A stretch of DNA of 64,000 nucleotides from Streptomyces sp. NBC_00102. Lineage in GTDB: Bacteria > Actinomycetota > Actinomycetes > Streptomycetales > Streptomycetaceae. The stretch's first letter is position 1, and every line of letters starts with the position of its first letter. Below are positions 9,753 through 19,547 of the stretch, in pieces. The notes below the pieces were generated by a model that ran no database searches, was not told the DNA's origin, and saw nothing but the letters and a program-made list of their open reading frames with translations. Location: assembly GCF_026343115.1 (NCBI RefSeq), contig NZ_JAPEMC010000001.1, positions 3,921,001 to 3,985,000 of the forward strand, given 5' to 3'. The position numbers and the translations under genes are program-made.

Positions 9753-9877
9753 ACGTCCAGCGTAAGGGGCTCGGCACCGGCCGCCTCGCGGGCGGAGGGG
9801 CCGGTGGCCGGGCGGGGAGGGCGCGGCGGTCCCCGCCCGGGCCGGGAGGGGAGGGCCGGCGGACCTGGCGGAGGAGG

Positions 9878-11065
9878 TCAGCGGGCAGGCCGCCCCGCCT
9901 CCGTGACGGTCTCCAGCGCCACCTCGGACCGGGTGCGGTCCACCGCGTCGGCGCCGATCGAGCGGCGCAGCGCCTCGTGGAGCCGGCCGGGAGTGAGGGC
10001 GCCGAGGTAGCGGCCCGAATCCTCGTCGTCGACGACGGCGATCCATCCCGCGTCGTGCTGGAGCATCGCGGCGAGGGCCTGGCGGAGCGGTGCGCCGAGC
10101 GGGAGACGGGCGTCCATGGGACGCAGCCCGTCGCGGACGGTGACGTCCTTGCCGGGGGCCGGTTCCGCCCCGGCGGGCAGCCAGCCCAGCGGACGGTCCT
10201 GTTCGTCCAGCACCACCGCCCACCCGGCGCCCCGGCCGGCGATCCGCGCGACGGCGTCCCGGAGCGGTTCGCCGGGGCGGACGACCGGGGGCAGATCGAG
10301 GTCGGCCTCCTCGACGGGGGTGACCGAGAGCCGCTTCAGGCCGCGGTCGGCGCCGACGAAGTCCGCGACGTACGGGGTGGCGGGGGCGCCGAGCACCCGG
10401 GCGGGGGTGTCGAACTGCTCGATCCGGCCCTGCCCGTAGACGGCGATCCGGTCGCCGAGGCGGACGGCCTCCTCGATGTCGTGGGTGACGAAGAGGACGG
10501 TCTTGCGCACCCGCTCCTGGAGCCCCAGGAACTCGTTCTGCAGGTGCTCGCGGACCACCGGGTCGACCGCGCCGAACGGTTCGTCCATCAGCAGGACCGG
10601 CGGGTCCGCGGCCAGCGCCCGTGCCACGCCGACGCGTTGGCGCTGCCCGCCGGAAAGCTGCTCGGGGTAGCGGTCGCCGTGCACGGACGGGTCGAGGCCG
10701 ACCAGATCCAGCAGCTCCGCCGCCCGCTCCCGGGCCTTCGCGCGTTTCCATCCGAGGAGATGGGGAACGGTGGCGGTGTTCTCCAGGACCGTCCTGTGCG
10801 GGAAGAGGCCCACTTGCTGGATCACATAGCCGATGCGCCGGCGGAGTTGGACCGGATCGATCGCGGATATGTCCTCGCCGTCGAGGTACACGCGTCCCTC
10901 GGTCGGCTCGATGAGCCGGTTCACCATCTTCATGGTGGTCGTCTTGCCGCATCCTGACGGGCCCACGAGCGTGACGAGTTCGCCCTCGGCCACCTCGAAG
11001 GAGAGTGAGTCGACGGCCGTCGTGCCGTCGGCGTACCGCTTGGTGACGTTCTCGAACCGGATCAT
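9878..11065 (-). CDS. Glycine betaine/osmoprotectant ABC transporter ATP-binding protein
   Basis: 395 residues. Energises uptake of a quaternary amine. Walker A GPSGCGKTT at about residues 36-44, signature LSGGQRQRVGVARAL, Walker B VLLMDEPFGAVDP, and a C-terminal pair of CBS-like repeats (about 255-375) as in OpuCA/ProV, which in homologs sense ionic strength. ATG at 11065 follows AAGGGGAAACC, a good Shine-Dalgarno sequence. It is divergent from the two permease genes and the receptor gene (11237-13755), so the full transporter is split over two transcripts. The substrate is inferred from the family. Confidence 0.92.
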   Translation of the reverse strand: MIRFENVTKRYADGTTAVDSLSFEVAEGELVTLVGPSGCGKTTTMKMVNRLIEPTEGRVYLDGEDISAIDPVQLRRRIGYVIQQVGLFPHRTVLENTATVPHLLGWKRAKARERAAELLDLVGLDPSVHGDRYPEQLSGGQRQRVGVARALAADPPVLLMDEPFGAVDPVVREHLQNEFLGLQERVRKTVLFVTHDIEEAVRLGDRIAVYGQGRIEQFDTPARVLGAPATPYVADFVGADRGLKRLSVTPVEEADLDLPPVVRPGEPLRDAVARIAGRGAGWAVVLDEQDRPLGWLPAGAEPAPGKDVTVRDGLRPMDARLPLGAPLRQALAAMLQHDAGWIAVVDDEDSGRYLGALTPGRLHEALRRSIGADAVDRTRSEVALETVTEAGRPAR

Positions 11066-11236
11066 GGTTTCCCCTTGTGGCACGCCCTTTGTGACGGGCG
11101 TGTTGCTGGAACGGGACGGCCTCCGTGCGGGCCCGTGGACGAGGATAGGCTCGCCGCCGTGCCCGGCGCCGGAAGGCCCGGGAAGGGTCCGTACCCGGAA
11201 GTCGGGGCGGTACGGGGGACGGGGAGGTGGGGACGG
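11066..11236. promoter_or_regulatory. Divergent intergenic region of the osmoprotectant transporter
   Basis: 171 bp between the ATPase (minus) and first permease (plus). It should hold both promoters. I see no unambiguous -35/-10 pair or palindrome. Confidence 0.45.
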
Positions 11237-11989
11237 ATGGCCGGGGCGAACTGCCTGGTGACGAACGACTGGATCTGCGGCGAGTACCTGCGCACCCGCA
11301 GCCAGGAGTTGACGGACGCGACCGTCCAGCACGTCTGGATCACCGCCGTGTCGGTGGCGATCGGGCTGGTGATCGCCTTCCCGCTGGCTCTTCTCGCCCG
11401 CCGCGGGCGGCGTTTCGCCGGTGCGGTCCTCGGGGTGACCACGGTGATCTACACCGTGCCCTCGCTGGCGATGTTCTCGCTCCTGCTGCCCGTGTTCGGG
11501 CTGTCCGCCTCGCTGGTGGTCACCGGACTGGTGCTGTACTCGCTGACCATCCTCGTACGGAACATCCTGGCCGGGCTCGAAGCGGTGCCCGAGGAGGCCA
11601 AGGAGGCCGCGCGCGGCATGGGGTACGGCCCCGCCCGGCTCCTCTGGGAGGTCGAGATCCCCCTCGCGCTGCCCGCGCTGATGGCCGGTCTGCGGATCGC
11701 CTCGGTCTCCACCGTGGCGCTCACCACGGTCGGTTCGCTCGTCGGCAAGGGCGGACTCGGCAACCTCATCCGGGACGCGCTGCCCAGCCTCTTCAAGGCC
11801 CAGGTGCTGGCGGCCTCGGTGCTGTGCGTGCTGCTGGCGGTCGGGGCCGACCTGCTGCTGCTCGGTGTGCAGCGGTGGCTGACGCCTTGGACCCGGGTGC
11901 GGTCGGGCGCCCGGGCCCAGGCGCCGGCGGTGTCCCCCGCACCGGCACCCGCGCCGGTCCCGGAGACCGCGACGAAGGAAGTGGGCTGA
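11237..11989 (+). CDS. Osmoprotectant ABC transporter permease (OpuCB-like)
   Basis: 250 residues. Five to six TM helices with the permease EAA loop EAARGMGYGPARLLWEVEIPLALPALMAG. The family motif T-V-Q-H-V-W-I-T near the N-terminus is typical of BtuC-independent OpuCB/ProW proteins. The ATG at 11237 is preceded by GGGGAGGTGGGG; an in-frame reading from 11075 adds an uncharged, unlikely leader, and GTG at 11258 is a possible later start. The Pro/Ala-rich tail is dispensable-looking. Followed after 3 nt by the second permease gene. Confidence 0.9.
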   Translation: MAGANCLVTNDWICGEYLRTRSQELTDATVQHVWITAVSVAIGLVIAFPLALLARRGRRFAGAVLGVTTVIYTVPSLAMFSLLLPVFGLSASLVVTGLVLYSLTILVRNILAGLEAVPEEAKEAARGMGYGPARLLWEVEIPLALPALMAGLRIASVSTVALTTVGSLVGKGGLGNLIRDALPSLFKAQVLAASVLCVLLAVGADLLLLGVQRWLTPWTRVRSGARAQAPAVSPAPAPAPVPETATKEVG

Positions 11990-11992
11990 GCC

Positions 11993-12670
11993 GTGGGAGT
12001 CGTCGCGGACGCCTGGACCTGGCTGGTCACGGGCTCCAACTGGTCGGGGCCGGACGGTGCGGCGCACCGCCTGGCCGAACACCTCTGGGTCAGCGGGCTC
12101 GCGCTCCTGGTGGCCTGCGCGCTCGCCCTGCCCCTCGGGCTCCGGCTCGGCCACCTCGGCCGGGGCGGCGCGCTCGCCATCAACATCTCCAACGTGGGCC
12201 GGGCGGTGCCCGTCTTCGCGGTGCTCGCGCTCTTCATGCTCACCCCGCTGCGCAACTCCGGGTACGTGCCGACGGTGATCGCGCTGGTGCTCTTCGCGGT
12301 GCCGCCGCTGCTGACCAACACCTACGTCGGAATGACCGGGGTGGACCGCGCGGTGGTGGAGGCGGCCCGGGGCATGGGGATGTCCGGGGCACAGGTCTTC
12401 CTCCGGGTGGAACTGCCGCTCGCCCACCCCATGATCATGTCCGGGCTGCGGTCCGCCGCCGTGCAGGTGGTGGCCACCGCCTCCATCGCGGCGATGGCCG
12501 GGCTCGGCGGGCTCGGACGTGTCATCACCGCCGGGTTCAACCGGTACGACACCGCGCAGGTCTTCGCGGGAGCGGTCTTGGTCGCGCTGCTCGCCCTGGT
12601 GGTGGAGGGCGTACTGCTGGCGCTCGACCGGCTGCTGTCGCCGCTGCGGCGGCGCGGGCGCCGCGCGTGA
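11993..12670 (+). CDS. Osmoprotectant ABC transporter permease (OpuCD-like)
   Basis: 225 residues, GTG start 3 nt after the previous stop. Multiple TM helices and the EAA loop EAARGMGMSGAQVFLRVELPLAHPMIMSG. Pairs with the preceding permease to form a heterodimeric channel, as in OpuCB/OpuCD. Confidence 0.9.
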   Translation: MGVVADAWTWLVTGSNWSGPDGAAHRLAEHLWVSGLALLVACALALPLGLRLGHLGRGGALAINISNVGRAVPVFAVLALFMLTPLRNSGYVPTVIALVLFAVPPLLTNTYVGMTGVDRAVVEAARGMGMSGAQVFLRVELPLAHPMIMSGLRSAAVQVVATASIAAMAGLGGLGRVITAGFNRYDTAQVFAGAVLVALLALVVEGVLLALDRLLSPLRRRGRRA

Positions 12671-12774
12671 GCGGCCCCGGACGGCCCGCTCCCCCTCATC
12701 GGCTTCATCAGCCGAACCAGACTTGTCAGACTCATCAGCCCCAAGTGTCGTAACACCGTGGACGGAGAAGGAAC

Positions 12775-13755
12775 ATGAGCAGAACCTCGCGCATAGCGGG
12801 TGCGGTCATCGGGACGATCGCGTTGGCCGGGTCGCTCGCGGCCTGCGGGGGCGACAGCCTGGAGAAGAAGGACGGCGGCACGAGCGCGTCCTCCGCCCCG
12901 GCGGACGCCGAGAAGGGCTCCATCGTCGTGGGCTCCGCGGCCTTCACCGAGTCCAAGGTCCTCGCCGAGCTGTACGCCCAGATCCTCGCCGACGGCGGCT
13001 GGAGCACCTCCATCACCACGGTGGAGAACAGGGAGCTGTACGAACCCTCCCTGGAGAAGGGCGAGATCGACGTCATCCCCGAATACGCCGCCACTCTCGC
13101 CGAATTCCTCAACGCGAAGGTGAACGGGGCGAAGGAGGCGGAGAAGACACCGGTCGCCTCCGGTGACGTCGCCGCCACCTACGCCGCGCTGGAGAAGCTG
13201 GCGACCCCGCTCGGGCTGAAGGCCCTCCCGGCCGGAGAGGCGGTCGACCAGAATGCGTTCGCGGTGACGAAGGAATTCGCCGCGAAGAACAACCTGAAGA
13301 CCCTTTCCGATCTTGGTAAGTCCAAGATCAAGGTAAAGATCGCGGCCGGCGACGAGTGCGCGGTGCGGCCCTTCTGCGCCCCCGGGCTGAAGGCGACGTA
13401 CGGCATTGACGTGGCCGGTATCGACCCCAAGGGCGTCGGTACTCCGCAGGCCAAGCAGGCGGTGAAGGACGGGGTGGACCAGCTCGTGCTGAGCACCACC
13501 ACGGACGCCGTCCTGGACGCGTACGACCTGGTCTTCCTGGAGGACGACAAGCACCTCCAGAACGCCGACAACCTGCTGCCCGTGGTGAATGCCAAGGACG
13601 CCGGATCGCCGGAGGTCGCCGCACTGCTCGCGAAGGTCACGGACACTCTGACCACCGAGGACCTCGCGGAACTCAACCGCAAGGTCGACGCGGAGCGCGC
13701 CAAGCCGGCGGACGTCGCCAAGGAGTATCTGATGTCGAAGAAGCTGATCGGCTGA
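12775..13755 (+). CDS. Glycine betaine/osmoprotectant-binding lipoprotein
   Basis: 326 residues. Signal peptide with lipobox LAAC (cleavage before about Cys-22), so a membrane-anchored receptor. The OpuAC-type fold begins at IVVGSAAFTESKVLAELYAQIL and contains ENRELYEPSLEKGEIDVIPEYAATLAEFLN, the ligand-binding segment of the osmoprotectant family. Third gene of the operon, ATG with AGAAGGAAC upstream. Confidence 0.93.
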   Translation: MSRTSRIAGAVIGTIALAGSLAACGGDSLEKKDGGTSASSAPADAEKGSIVVGSAAFTESKVLAELYAQILADGGWSTSITTVENRELYEPSLEKGEIDVIPEYAATLAEFLNAKVNGAKEAEKTPVASGDVAATYAALEKLATPLGLKALPAGEAVDQNAFAVTKEFAAKNNLKTLSDLGKSKIKVKIAAGDECAVRPFCAPGLKATYGIDVAGIDPKGVGTPQAKQAVKDGVDQLVLSTTTDAVLDAYDLVFLEDDKHLQNADNLLPVVNAKDAGSPEVAALLAKVTDTLTTEDLAELNRKVDAERAKPADVAKEYLMSKKLIG

Positions 13756-13954
13756 CCTTCCGGCCCGGTGGTTTCGGCCGGGCGGTATCCGGGTGAGCCT
13801 CCGGTGGCCGGGGATTTCCACAACGGATCTCCGGCCGCCGGAAAGCGGTACCGAAGAGCCGGCCGGCGTTGTTCGACACGGCGTCAGGTAACTCCGGGGG
13901 AACAGATTGCCGGGCGGCCTCCCGTACGCCGATCGCACGCGGTAAATTCCAGCC

Positions 13955-15154
13955 ATGCCCCGTGGACGCCATCGCCATTCGCCACCCCTTCACAAGCTGC
14001 TGCCGCCCTCCGCGGTGGCCGGAGTGTCGGTCGTGCTGGCCGCCGGCGCATGGCTGCCCGCGGACTCCCTGCCGGTGCGGCTGCTCGCCACGGCGGCCGC
14101 CGCCACCGGTCTCGTCGGCGCGTATCTGATGCGCTCCTGGGACCAGGCCGCGGGCGTACGGGTCGCGGAGCTCCAGCGCGCCCAGGCCGGCGCCGAATGG
14201 CGGGCCGAGGAGCGGATCGCCGAGCTGGAACAGGATCTGGAGGAGGCGCGGGAACTGCGCACCCGGCTGGAGACCAAGCTCCGCTCCAAGCGGATGGAAC
14301 TCGCCGGACTGCGCGGGGAGCACGCCGGGCTGCTGCGCCGGTACGCCACCGCCGAGACCGAGCGGGCCAGCGCCCTGGAGGGCCGCCGGCAGCTCGCCAT
14401 CGAGGCGGCGGCCACCCCGATCGCGCTGCCGCCCGCCCGTTCCACGCCCACCCCGTCGGCGTACCTCGCCGCCGCCAGGGCCCTGCGCGACCTGCCCCGC
14501 AACGCCGCGCTCCAGCAGGCCCGCCGGACCGCCGAGCAGGCCCGGCAGCGGGATCTCGACGAGCGCGCCCGGGAGTCGGCCGCCGAGGCGGACGGCCCGA
14601 GGGGGCGTCACGCGGCGGACGGCGAATACGGCGACCGTACGGGCGGCGGCCATGCGGACTCCGGCGTCCGGGCCGACGCCTATCGGACGAACGGCACCAG
14701 CGGCCACGGCACCCCTGCCCACCCGGCGGACTTCGCCCCCCGCGCCCAGCGGCCCGGCGCGCAGCCCGCGCTGCCCGCGCCCCGGGCGGCGGCCCCGTCC
14801 CCGGTGCCGGCCCGGGTGGCCCGTACGGTCCCGGCGGCCTCGGCCGTGGTGCCGTACACCGCTCCGCGCCGGGCGCAGGTGCCGCAGGGCGGGTTCGACT
14901 TCTTCGGCACCCAGCCCGAAGGGGCGGCCGCGGCCGCGCCCGAGGCGGACACGGGTACCGGTGCGGCCGGGCGGCGGCAGTCGCCCCGGCCCGTTCAGGA
15001 GGAGGACCTCGCGGACGTGGTCGGCGAGGAGGCGCTGGCGGTGCACCGCAGCCGCGTCGGCGATTCGCGCGCGGTGGGCAAGGTCATCGACCTGGCCCAG
15101 CCCGACCCCCAGAACCGCCCCGGCGCCTCCGGCCTTCGGGGCGCGGCTTCCTGA
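13955..15154 (+). CDS. Membrane-anchored coiled-coil protein of unknown function
   Basis: 399 residues. Two hydrophobic stretches (about residues 20-38 and 42-58), then a charged heptad region (about 66-145: ELQRAQAGAEWRAEERIAEL and onward) expected to form a coiled coil, then a long Pro/Ala/Arg-rich linker and a conserved-looking tail EEDLADVVGEEALAVHRSR. It resembles conserved Streptomyces proteins without known function. ATG at 13955 is preceded by TAAATT (13943-13948), 6 nt upstream, so a leaderless mRNA is likely. Confidence 0.75.
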   Translation: MPRGRHRHSPPLHKLLPPSAVAGVSVVLAAGAWLPADSLPVRLLATAAAATGLVGAYLMRSWDQAAGVRVAELQRAQAGAEWRAEERIAELEQDLEEARELRTRLETKLRSKRMELAGLRGEHAGLLRRYATAETERASALEGRRQLAIEAAATPIALPPARSTPTPSAYLAAARALRDLPRNAALQQARRTAEQARQRDLDERARESAAEADGPRGRHAADGEYGDRTGGGHADSGVRADAYRTNGTSGHGTPAHPADFAPRAQRPGAQPALPAPRAAAPSPVPARVARTVPAASAVVPYTAPRRAQVPQGGFDFFGTQPEGAAAAAPEADTGTGAAGRRQSPRPVQEEDLADVVGEEALAVHRSRVGDSRAVGKVIDLAQPDPQNRPGASGLRGAAS

Positions 15155-15181
15155 CGGGGCGCCCGCGGCCCGGGCGGGCGA

Positions 15182-16324
15182 CTACTTGTCGATGTCCCCG
15201 ACGACGAAGAAGAGCGAGCCCAGGATCGCGACCATGTCGGCGACCAGGGTGCCCGGCAGCAGTTCCGTCAGCGCCTGGATGTTGTTGAACGAGGCGGAGC
15301 GGAGCTTCAGCCGGTACGGCGTCTTCTCGCCCTTGGAGACCAGGTAGTAGCCGTTGATGCCGAGCGGGTTCTCGGTCCAGGCGTAGGTGTGGCCCTCGGG
15401 GGCCTTGAGTACCTTGGGCAGCCGCTGGTTGATCGGCCCGGGGGCCAGGGAGTCCATCCGGTCGAGGCAGGCGTCCGCGAGGTCCAGCGCGTTGACCGTC
15501 TGCTCCAGCAGGCACTCGAAGCGGGCCAGGCAGTCGCCCTCGGTCCGGGTGACCACCTTCAGCACGTCCGCCAGCTCCCCGTACGCGAGGTACGGGTCGT
15601 CGCGCCGCAGGTCGAAGTCGACGCCGGAGGCGCGGGCGATCGGCCCGGACACCCCGTACGCGTGCACCGCTTCGGAGGTCAGCACCCCGACGTCGCGGGT
15701 ACGGCCCCGGAAGATCTCGTTGCCGAGCACCAGGTCCTCGTACACGTCCATCCGCGAACGTACGGAGGCCACCGCGTCCCGTGCCCGGCCGAGCCAGCCC
15801 GCCGGGAGGTCCTCCTTGAGGCCGCCGACCCGGTTGAACATGTAGTGCATCCGGCCGCCGGAGACCTCCTCCATCACGGCCTGGAGCTCCTCGCGCTCCC
15901 GGAACGCGTAGAACATCGGTGTGATGCCGCCGAGTTCGAGCGGGTACGAGCCGAGGAACATCAGGTGGTTCAGGATCCGGTTCAGCTCGGCGAGCAGGGT
16001 CCGCGTCCAGACGGCGCGTTCGGGGACCTCCATGCCGAGCATCCGCTCGACGGCCATCACGACACCGAGCTCGTTGGAGAACGCCGACAGCCAGTCGTGG
16101 CGGTTGGCGAGCATCACGATCTGCCGGTAGTCACGGGCCTCGAAGAGCTTCTCCGCGCCCCGGTGCATGTACCCGATGACGGGTTCGGCGCTCAGGATGC
16201 GCTCGCCGTCCAGGACCAGCCGCAGCCGGAGCACACCGTGCGTGGAGGGGTGCTGCGGACCGATGTTGAGCACCATGTCGGTGCTCTCCGCCGCGCCACC
16301 GATGCCGACCGTCGTCTCCGTCAT
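15182..16324 (-). CDS. nuoD2: Orphan NADH-quinone oxidoreductase subunit D (NuoD2)
   Basis: 380 residues, complex I 49-kDa family. [29 protein letters not shown] and the C-terminal [21 protein letters not shown] are family signatures. No other nuo gene is near. By alignment from memory to bovine NDUFS2, quinone-site His59 is kept, but Tyr108 is Trp ([11 protein letters not shown]) and Asp160 is Glu ([10 protein letters not shown]). The Arg equivalent to dimethylated NDUFS2 Arg85 is kept in HRGAEKL. Start at the ATG 16324 because [20 protein letters not shown] fits homologs; the 21 residues upstream do not. The paired upstream gene is a MidA/NDUFAF7-type methyltransferase. Confidence 0.9.
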   Translation of the reverse strand: MTETTVGIGGAAESTDMVLNIGPQHPSTHGVLRLRLVLDGERILSAEPVIGYMHRGAEKLFEARDYRQIVMLANRHDWLSAFSNELGVVMAVERMLGMEVPERAVWTRTLLAELNRILNHLMFLGSYPLELGGITPMFYAFREREELQAVMEEVSGGRMHYMFNRVGGLKEDLPAGWLGRARDAVASVRSRMDVYEDLVLGNEIFRGRTRDVGVLTSEAVHAYGVSGPIARASGVDFDLRRDDPYLAYGELADVLKVVTRTEGDCLARFECLLEQTVNALDLADACLDRMDSLAPGPINQRLPKVLKAPEGHTYAWTENPLGINGYYLVSKGEKTPYRLKLRSASFNNIQALTELLPGTLVADMVAILGSLFFVVGDIDK

Positions 16325-16436
16325 GCGGCCCAGTATTCCTTGCGCGCGGACGGACGGACGCGCGGCCGTCCCCGGACGCCCGGCCACCCGTCCTCGTCGG
16401 GCGGTGGGGTCCGTTCCCGCGCGGCGGTGGGCCCGC

Positions 16437-17426
16437 TCACCCCACCCGCTGCACCAGCCACCCGAAGTCGCCCAGCCCGCCCCGCGCGGTGAGTTCGGCC
16501 GCCTCGCCCGCCGAGGCGAGCGCCCGGACGTACCCGGCGGGGTCGGTGGAGGCCATCGCCAGCGGTGGACGCCCGCCGGTCACGCCGAGCCGGCCCAGCG
16601 CGGTGCGCTGGTCGAGGAGTCCGGGCGCCGGGCCGCCGGCGGGCGCCCCGGCGGCGGCACAGGCGTCGAGGGCGACATGGGCGGTGAGGTCGCAGGAGCC
16701 GTCCGGCACCGGTTCCACCTCGCGGCCCGCCCGGAAGCCGGTCAGGGTTCCGAACGGCGGGCGGGCGCCGCGTACGTGCGCGTAGTCCACGGCCACCGCG
16801 CATCCCGCCGCCAGCGAGCCGACCGCCTCGGCCCACGCCAGATCCCGGGGCAGCCCGATCTCGGCCCGGTCGCCGGGAGCGCCCGGTGTCCACCAGCGCT
16901 CCAGCCACCGCGCGTCCGCGCCGGCCACCGGGTCACCCAGCCGCTCGGCGCCGTCGAAGGCGCGGACCAGGACGTACCGGGCGACACCGTCCGCGTCCAC
17001 CTCCGCGACGTCGAGCGGCACGTTGTCCAGCCACTCGTTGGCGAAGAGCAGCCCGGTGACGCCCTGCGGCAACCGCGCGCACCACTCGATCCGGTGATCC
17101 AGACCCGGCGGACGGTCCGCGATCTCGACGGCGTACGCGGTGATCCGCAGCCCCGCCGGAGCGGCGGCCAGCACCCCGGCGGCCAGCTCCCCGCGCCCCG
17201 CGCCCACGTCGACCAGGGCGACCGTGTCCGTACCCAGCTCCGCCGCCGTCTCCGCCAGCAGCCGGGCCACCGCCGCGGCGAAGAGCGGGGAGGCGTGCAC
17301 CGAGGTACGGAAGTGCCCGGCCGGCCCCTCCGGTCTCCGGTAGAAGCCGCCGTCCCCGTACAGCGCGGCACGCGCCGCCGCACCCCATCCGAGCCATTCG
17401 TCCGTCACGGGCCCAGTCTCCGCCAC
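16437..17426 (-). CDS. SAM-dependent methyltransferase, MidA/NDUFAF7 family (DUF185/COG1565)
   Basis: 329 residues. SAM motif [16 protein letters not shown] (about 103-117), and the family-specific [14 protein letters not shown], equivalent to the N-E-x-x-D-A-x-P of MidA/NDUFAF7. N-terminal [30 protein letters not shown] also matches the family pattern (G-x-x-G-D-F-x-T-S-P-E). NDUFAF7 dimethylates an Arg of the complex I 49-kDa subunit; the next gene downstream here is an orphan NuoD with that Arg conserved, so NuoD2 is the likely substrate (inference). GTG at 17426; an alternative GTG lies at 17408. Confidence 0.82.
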   Translation of the reverse strand: MAETGPVTDEWLGWGAAARAALYGDGGFYRRPEGPAGHFRTSVHASPLFAAAVARLLAETAAELGTDTVALVDVGAGRGELAAGVLAAAPAGLRITAYAVEIADRPPGLDHRIEWCARLPQGVTGLLFANEWLDNVPLDVAEVDADGVARYVLVRAFDGAERLGDPVAGADARWLERWWTPGAPGDRAEIGLPRDLAWAEAVGSLAAGCAVAVDYAHVRGARPPFGTLTGFRAGREVEPVPDGSCDLTAHVALDACAAAGAPAGGPAPGLLDQRTALGRLGVTGGRPPLAMASTDPAGYVRALASAGEAAELTARGGLGDFGWLVQRVG

Positions 17427-17566
17427 CGGCCCCGGTCCCCGGGTGCGGGTCCCCGGGGCACCGGCAGCGGCCTCCGGCCTCTCTCCACCTTGGGGAGTAG
17501 GGGCCCCGGGAGCGGATCGCCCCTCCGGTTGACCCGGGTACCCGCGCCCTTCCCTACGCTGGCAAG

Positions 17567-18766
17567 GTGCAGCGCCTCTACGACTTCCTCCGCAGACACC
17601 CGACGGGCGTCGACTGCTTCTGGGCCGTCGTCCTGCTCGGGCTCTCCGGTGCGGTCTTCGTGACCGAACCCCCCGGCGGGCTGCGGGAGCGCGTCCTCAC
17701 GGTGCCGGTCATCCTGGGGCTCTGCACGGTGGTCGCGCTGCGCCGCCGGTCGCCGGAACGGATGCTGCTGGTCGCCCTCGGGATCGGGATCGCCCAGGTG
17801 GCTCTCGGAGTCGAGACGGGCGTCGCGGACTTCGCCCTGCTGGTGATCGTCTACACCGTCGCCGCCGCCGGGGAGCGCTGGGCGTCCCGGCTGGCGCTGG
17901 CCTGCAGCCTGCTCGCCGCGGGGATCTCGCAGGCGCGCTGGCCGGAGCAGGAGGGCGGCTGGGTCCAGCAGATCTTCGTGGTGGTCGTGCTGACCGTGCC
18001 GTTCGTGCTCGCCTGGGTGCTCGGCGACTCGCTGCGGACCCGGCGGGCGTACTTCAGGGCTCTGGAGGAGCGGGCCGCCCGGCTGGAGCGCGAACGCGAG
18101 GCCCAGTCCAAGGTGGCCGTCGCCGCCGAGCGCGCCAGGATCGCCCGCGAGCTCCACGACGTCGTCGCCCACAACGTCTCCGTGATGGTGGTCCAGGCCG
18201 ACGGCGCCGCCTACGTCATGGACGCGGCGCCCGACCAGGCCCGCCAGGCGCTGGAGACCATCTCCACCACCGGCCGGCAGGCCCTCGCCGAGATGCGCCG
18301 ACTGCTCGGCGTCCTGCGCACCGGCGACGCCGAGACCAGCGGCGAGTACGTCCCGCAGCCCGACGTCGAGCAGATCGACGAGCTCGTCGCACAGGTCCGC
18401 AAGGCCGGCCTCGCGGTGGACTTCACCGTCGAGGGCACCCCGCGCCCGCTGCCCAGCGGCGTGGAGCTGACCGCGTACCGCATCGTGCAGGAGGCGCTCA
18501 CCAACACCCGCAAGCACGGCGGCCCCGACGCCGGGGCCAGCGTGCGCCTGGTCTACTTCGACGACGGCCTCGGACTCCTCGTCGAGGACGACGGCCGCGG
18601 CGCCCCGCACGAGCTGTACGAGGACGGCGGGGCGGACGGCGCGGGCCACGGCATGATCGGCATGCGGGAAAGGGTCGGCATGGTCGGCGGCACGCTCGAC
18701 GCGGGCCCCCGCCCCGGCGGCGGCTTCCGGGTCAGCGCGCTGCTCCCGCTGAAACCGGCCGCGTGA
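17567..18766 (+). CDS. Two-component sensor histidine kinase (NarL/DesK type)
   Basis: 399 residues. Five or so TM helices (about 17-165), then dimerisation domain HisKA_3 with the phospho-acceptor His197 in [17 protein letters not shown], then HATPase_c ([32 protein letters not shown]). No periplasmic sensor domain of size is present, so it likely senses through the membrane. The GTG at 17567 follows TACGCT (17555-17560) by 6 nt. Followed after 52 nt by its response regulator. The stimulus is unknown. Confidence 0.93.
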   Translation: MQRLYDFLRRHPTGVDCFWAVVLLGLSGAVFVTEPPGGLRERVLTVPVILGLCTVVALRRRSPERMLLVALGIGIAQVALGVETGVADFALLVIVYTVAAAGERWASRLALACSLLAAGISQARWPEQEGGWVQQIFVVVVLTVPFVLAWVLGDSLRTRRAYFRALEERAARLEREREAQSKVAVAAERARIARELHDVVAHNVSVMVVQADGAAYVMDAAPDQARQALETISTTGRQALAEMRRLLGVLRTGDAETSGEYVPQPDVEQIDELVAQVRKAGLAVDFTVEGTPRPLPSGVELTAYRIVQEALTNTRKHGGPDAGASVRLVYFDDGLGLLVEDDGRGAPHELYEDGGADGAGHGMIGMRERVGMVGGTLDAGPRPGGGFRVSALLPLKPAA

Positions 18767-18818
18767 GGGCCGCACGCGGCTTCCCCGCCCACTTCCTCCA
18801 GCAGACAGGACCTCTCCC

Positions 18819-19490
18819 ATGGCCATCCGCGTGATGCTCGTCGACGACCAGGCGCTGCTGCGCACCGGCTTCCGCATGGTGCTCGCGGCGCAGCCGGACA
18901 TGGAGGTGGTCGCCGAGGCGGGCGACGGCGCCGAGGCGATCGACGTGCTCCGCGCCACCGCCGTCGACGTCGTGCTGATGGACGTCCGCATGCCGCGGCT
19001 GGACGGGGTGGAGGCCACCCGCCGCATCTGCGCGCAGGAGAACCCGCCGAAGGTGCTCATCCTGACCACCTTCGACCTGGACGAGTACGCCTTCACCGGC
19101 CTCAAGGCCGGGGCCAGCGGCTTCATGCTCAAGGACGTGCCGCCCGGAGAGCTGCTGAGCGCGATCCGCTCGGTGCACAGCGGGGACGCCGTCGTCGCGC
19201 CCTCCACCACCCGCAGGCTGCTCGACCGGTTCTCCCCGATGCTGCCGAGCACCGCCTCCGAGCCCGGGGACAAGCGCGTCGAGCGGCTCACCGAGCGGGA
19301 GCGCGAGGTGATGCTGCTGGTCGCGCAGGGACTGTCGAACGGCGAGATCGCGGGCCGGCTGGTGCTCTCGGAGGCCACGGTGAAGACGCACGTCGGCCGC
19401 ATCCTCACCAAACTCGGGCTCCGCGACCGGGTCCAGGTCGTCGTCCTCGCCTACGAGTCGGGGCTGGTCCGCGCCGGAGGCGGGCGCTGA
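18819..19490 (+). CDS. Response regulator, NarL/LuxR family
   Basis: 223 residues. Receiver domain with D9-D10, phospho-site Asp55 (VVLMDVRMPRLDG), Thr and Lys of LILTTF and MLKDVPPGELL, then a LuxR-type HTH (LTEREREVMLLVAQGLSNGEIAGRLVLSEATVKTHVGRILTKLGLRDRVQ). Partner of the upstream kinase. Target genes are not visible here. It ends in a shared terminator with the convergent ArsR-like gene. Confidence 0.95.
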   Translation: MAIRVMLVDDQALLRTGFRMVLAAQPDMEVVAEAGDGAEAIDVLRATAVDVVLMDVRMPRLDGVEATRRICAQENPPKVLILTTFDLDEYAFTGLKAGASGFMLKDVPPGELLSAIRSVHSGDAVVAPSTTRRLLDRFSPMLPSTASEPGDKRVERLTEREREVMLLVAQGLSNGEIAGRLVLSEATVKTHVGRILTKLGLRDRVQVVVLAYESGLVRAGGGR

Positions 19491-19503
19491 CCCCGCACGG
19501 CCC

Positions 19504-19547
19504 AGGGGCTTGCAGGGAAGCAACACCTTGATTCCCTGCAAGCCCCT
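19504..19547. terminator. Bidirectional terminator, perfect 16-bp stem
   Basis: AGGGGCTTGCAGGGAA (19504-19519) and its exact complement (19532-19547) around a 12-nt loop. It lies between the response regulator and the convergent ArsR-like gene, whose TAG (19546-19548) is partly inside the right arm. Confidence 0.88.

Noticed and set aside
13763..13783. GCCCGG/CCGGGC hairpin after the osmoprotectant-binding gene
   Set aside because: Only a 6-bp stem in a GC-rich region; too weak to call a terminator.
17405..19411. 668-aa minus frame across the two-component genes
   Set aside because: Antisense to clear kinase and response-regulator domains; Arg/Ser-rich, no domain.
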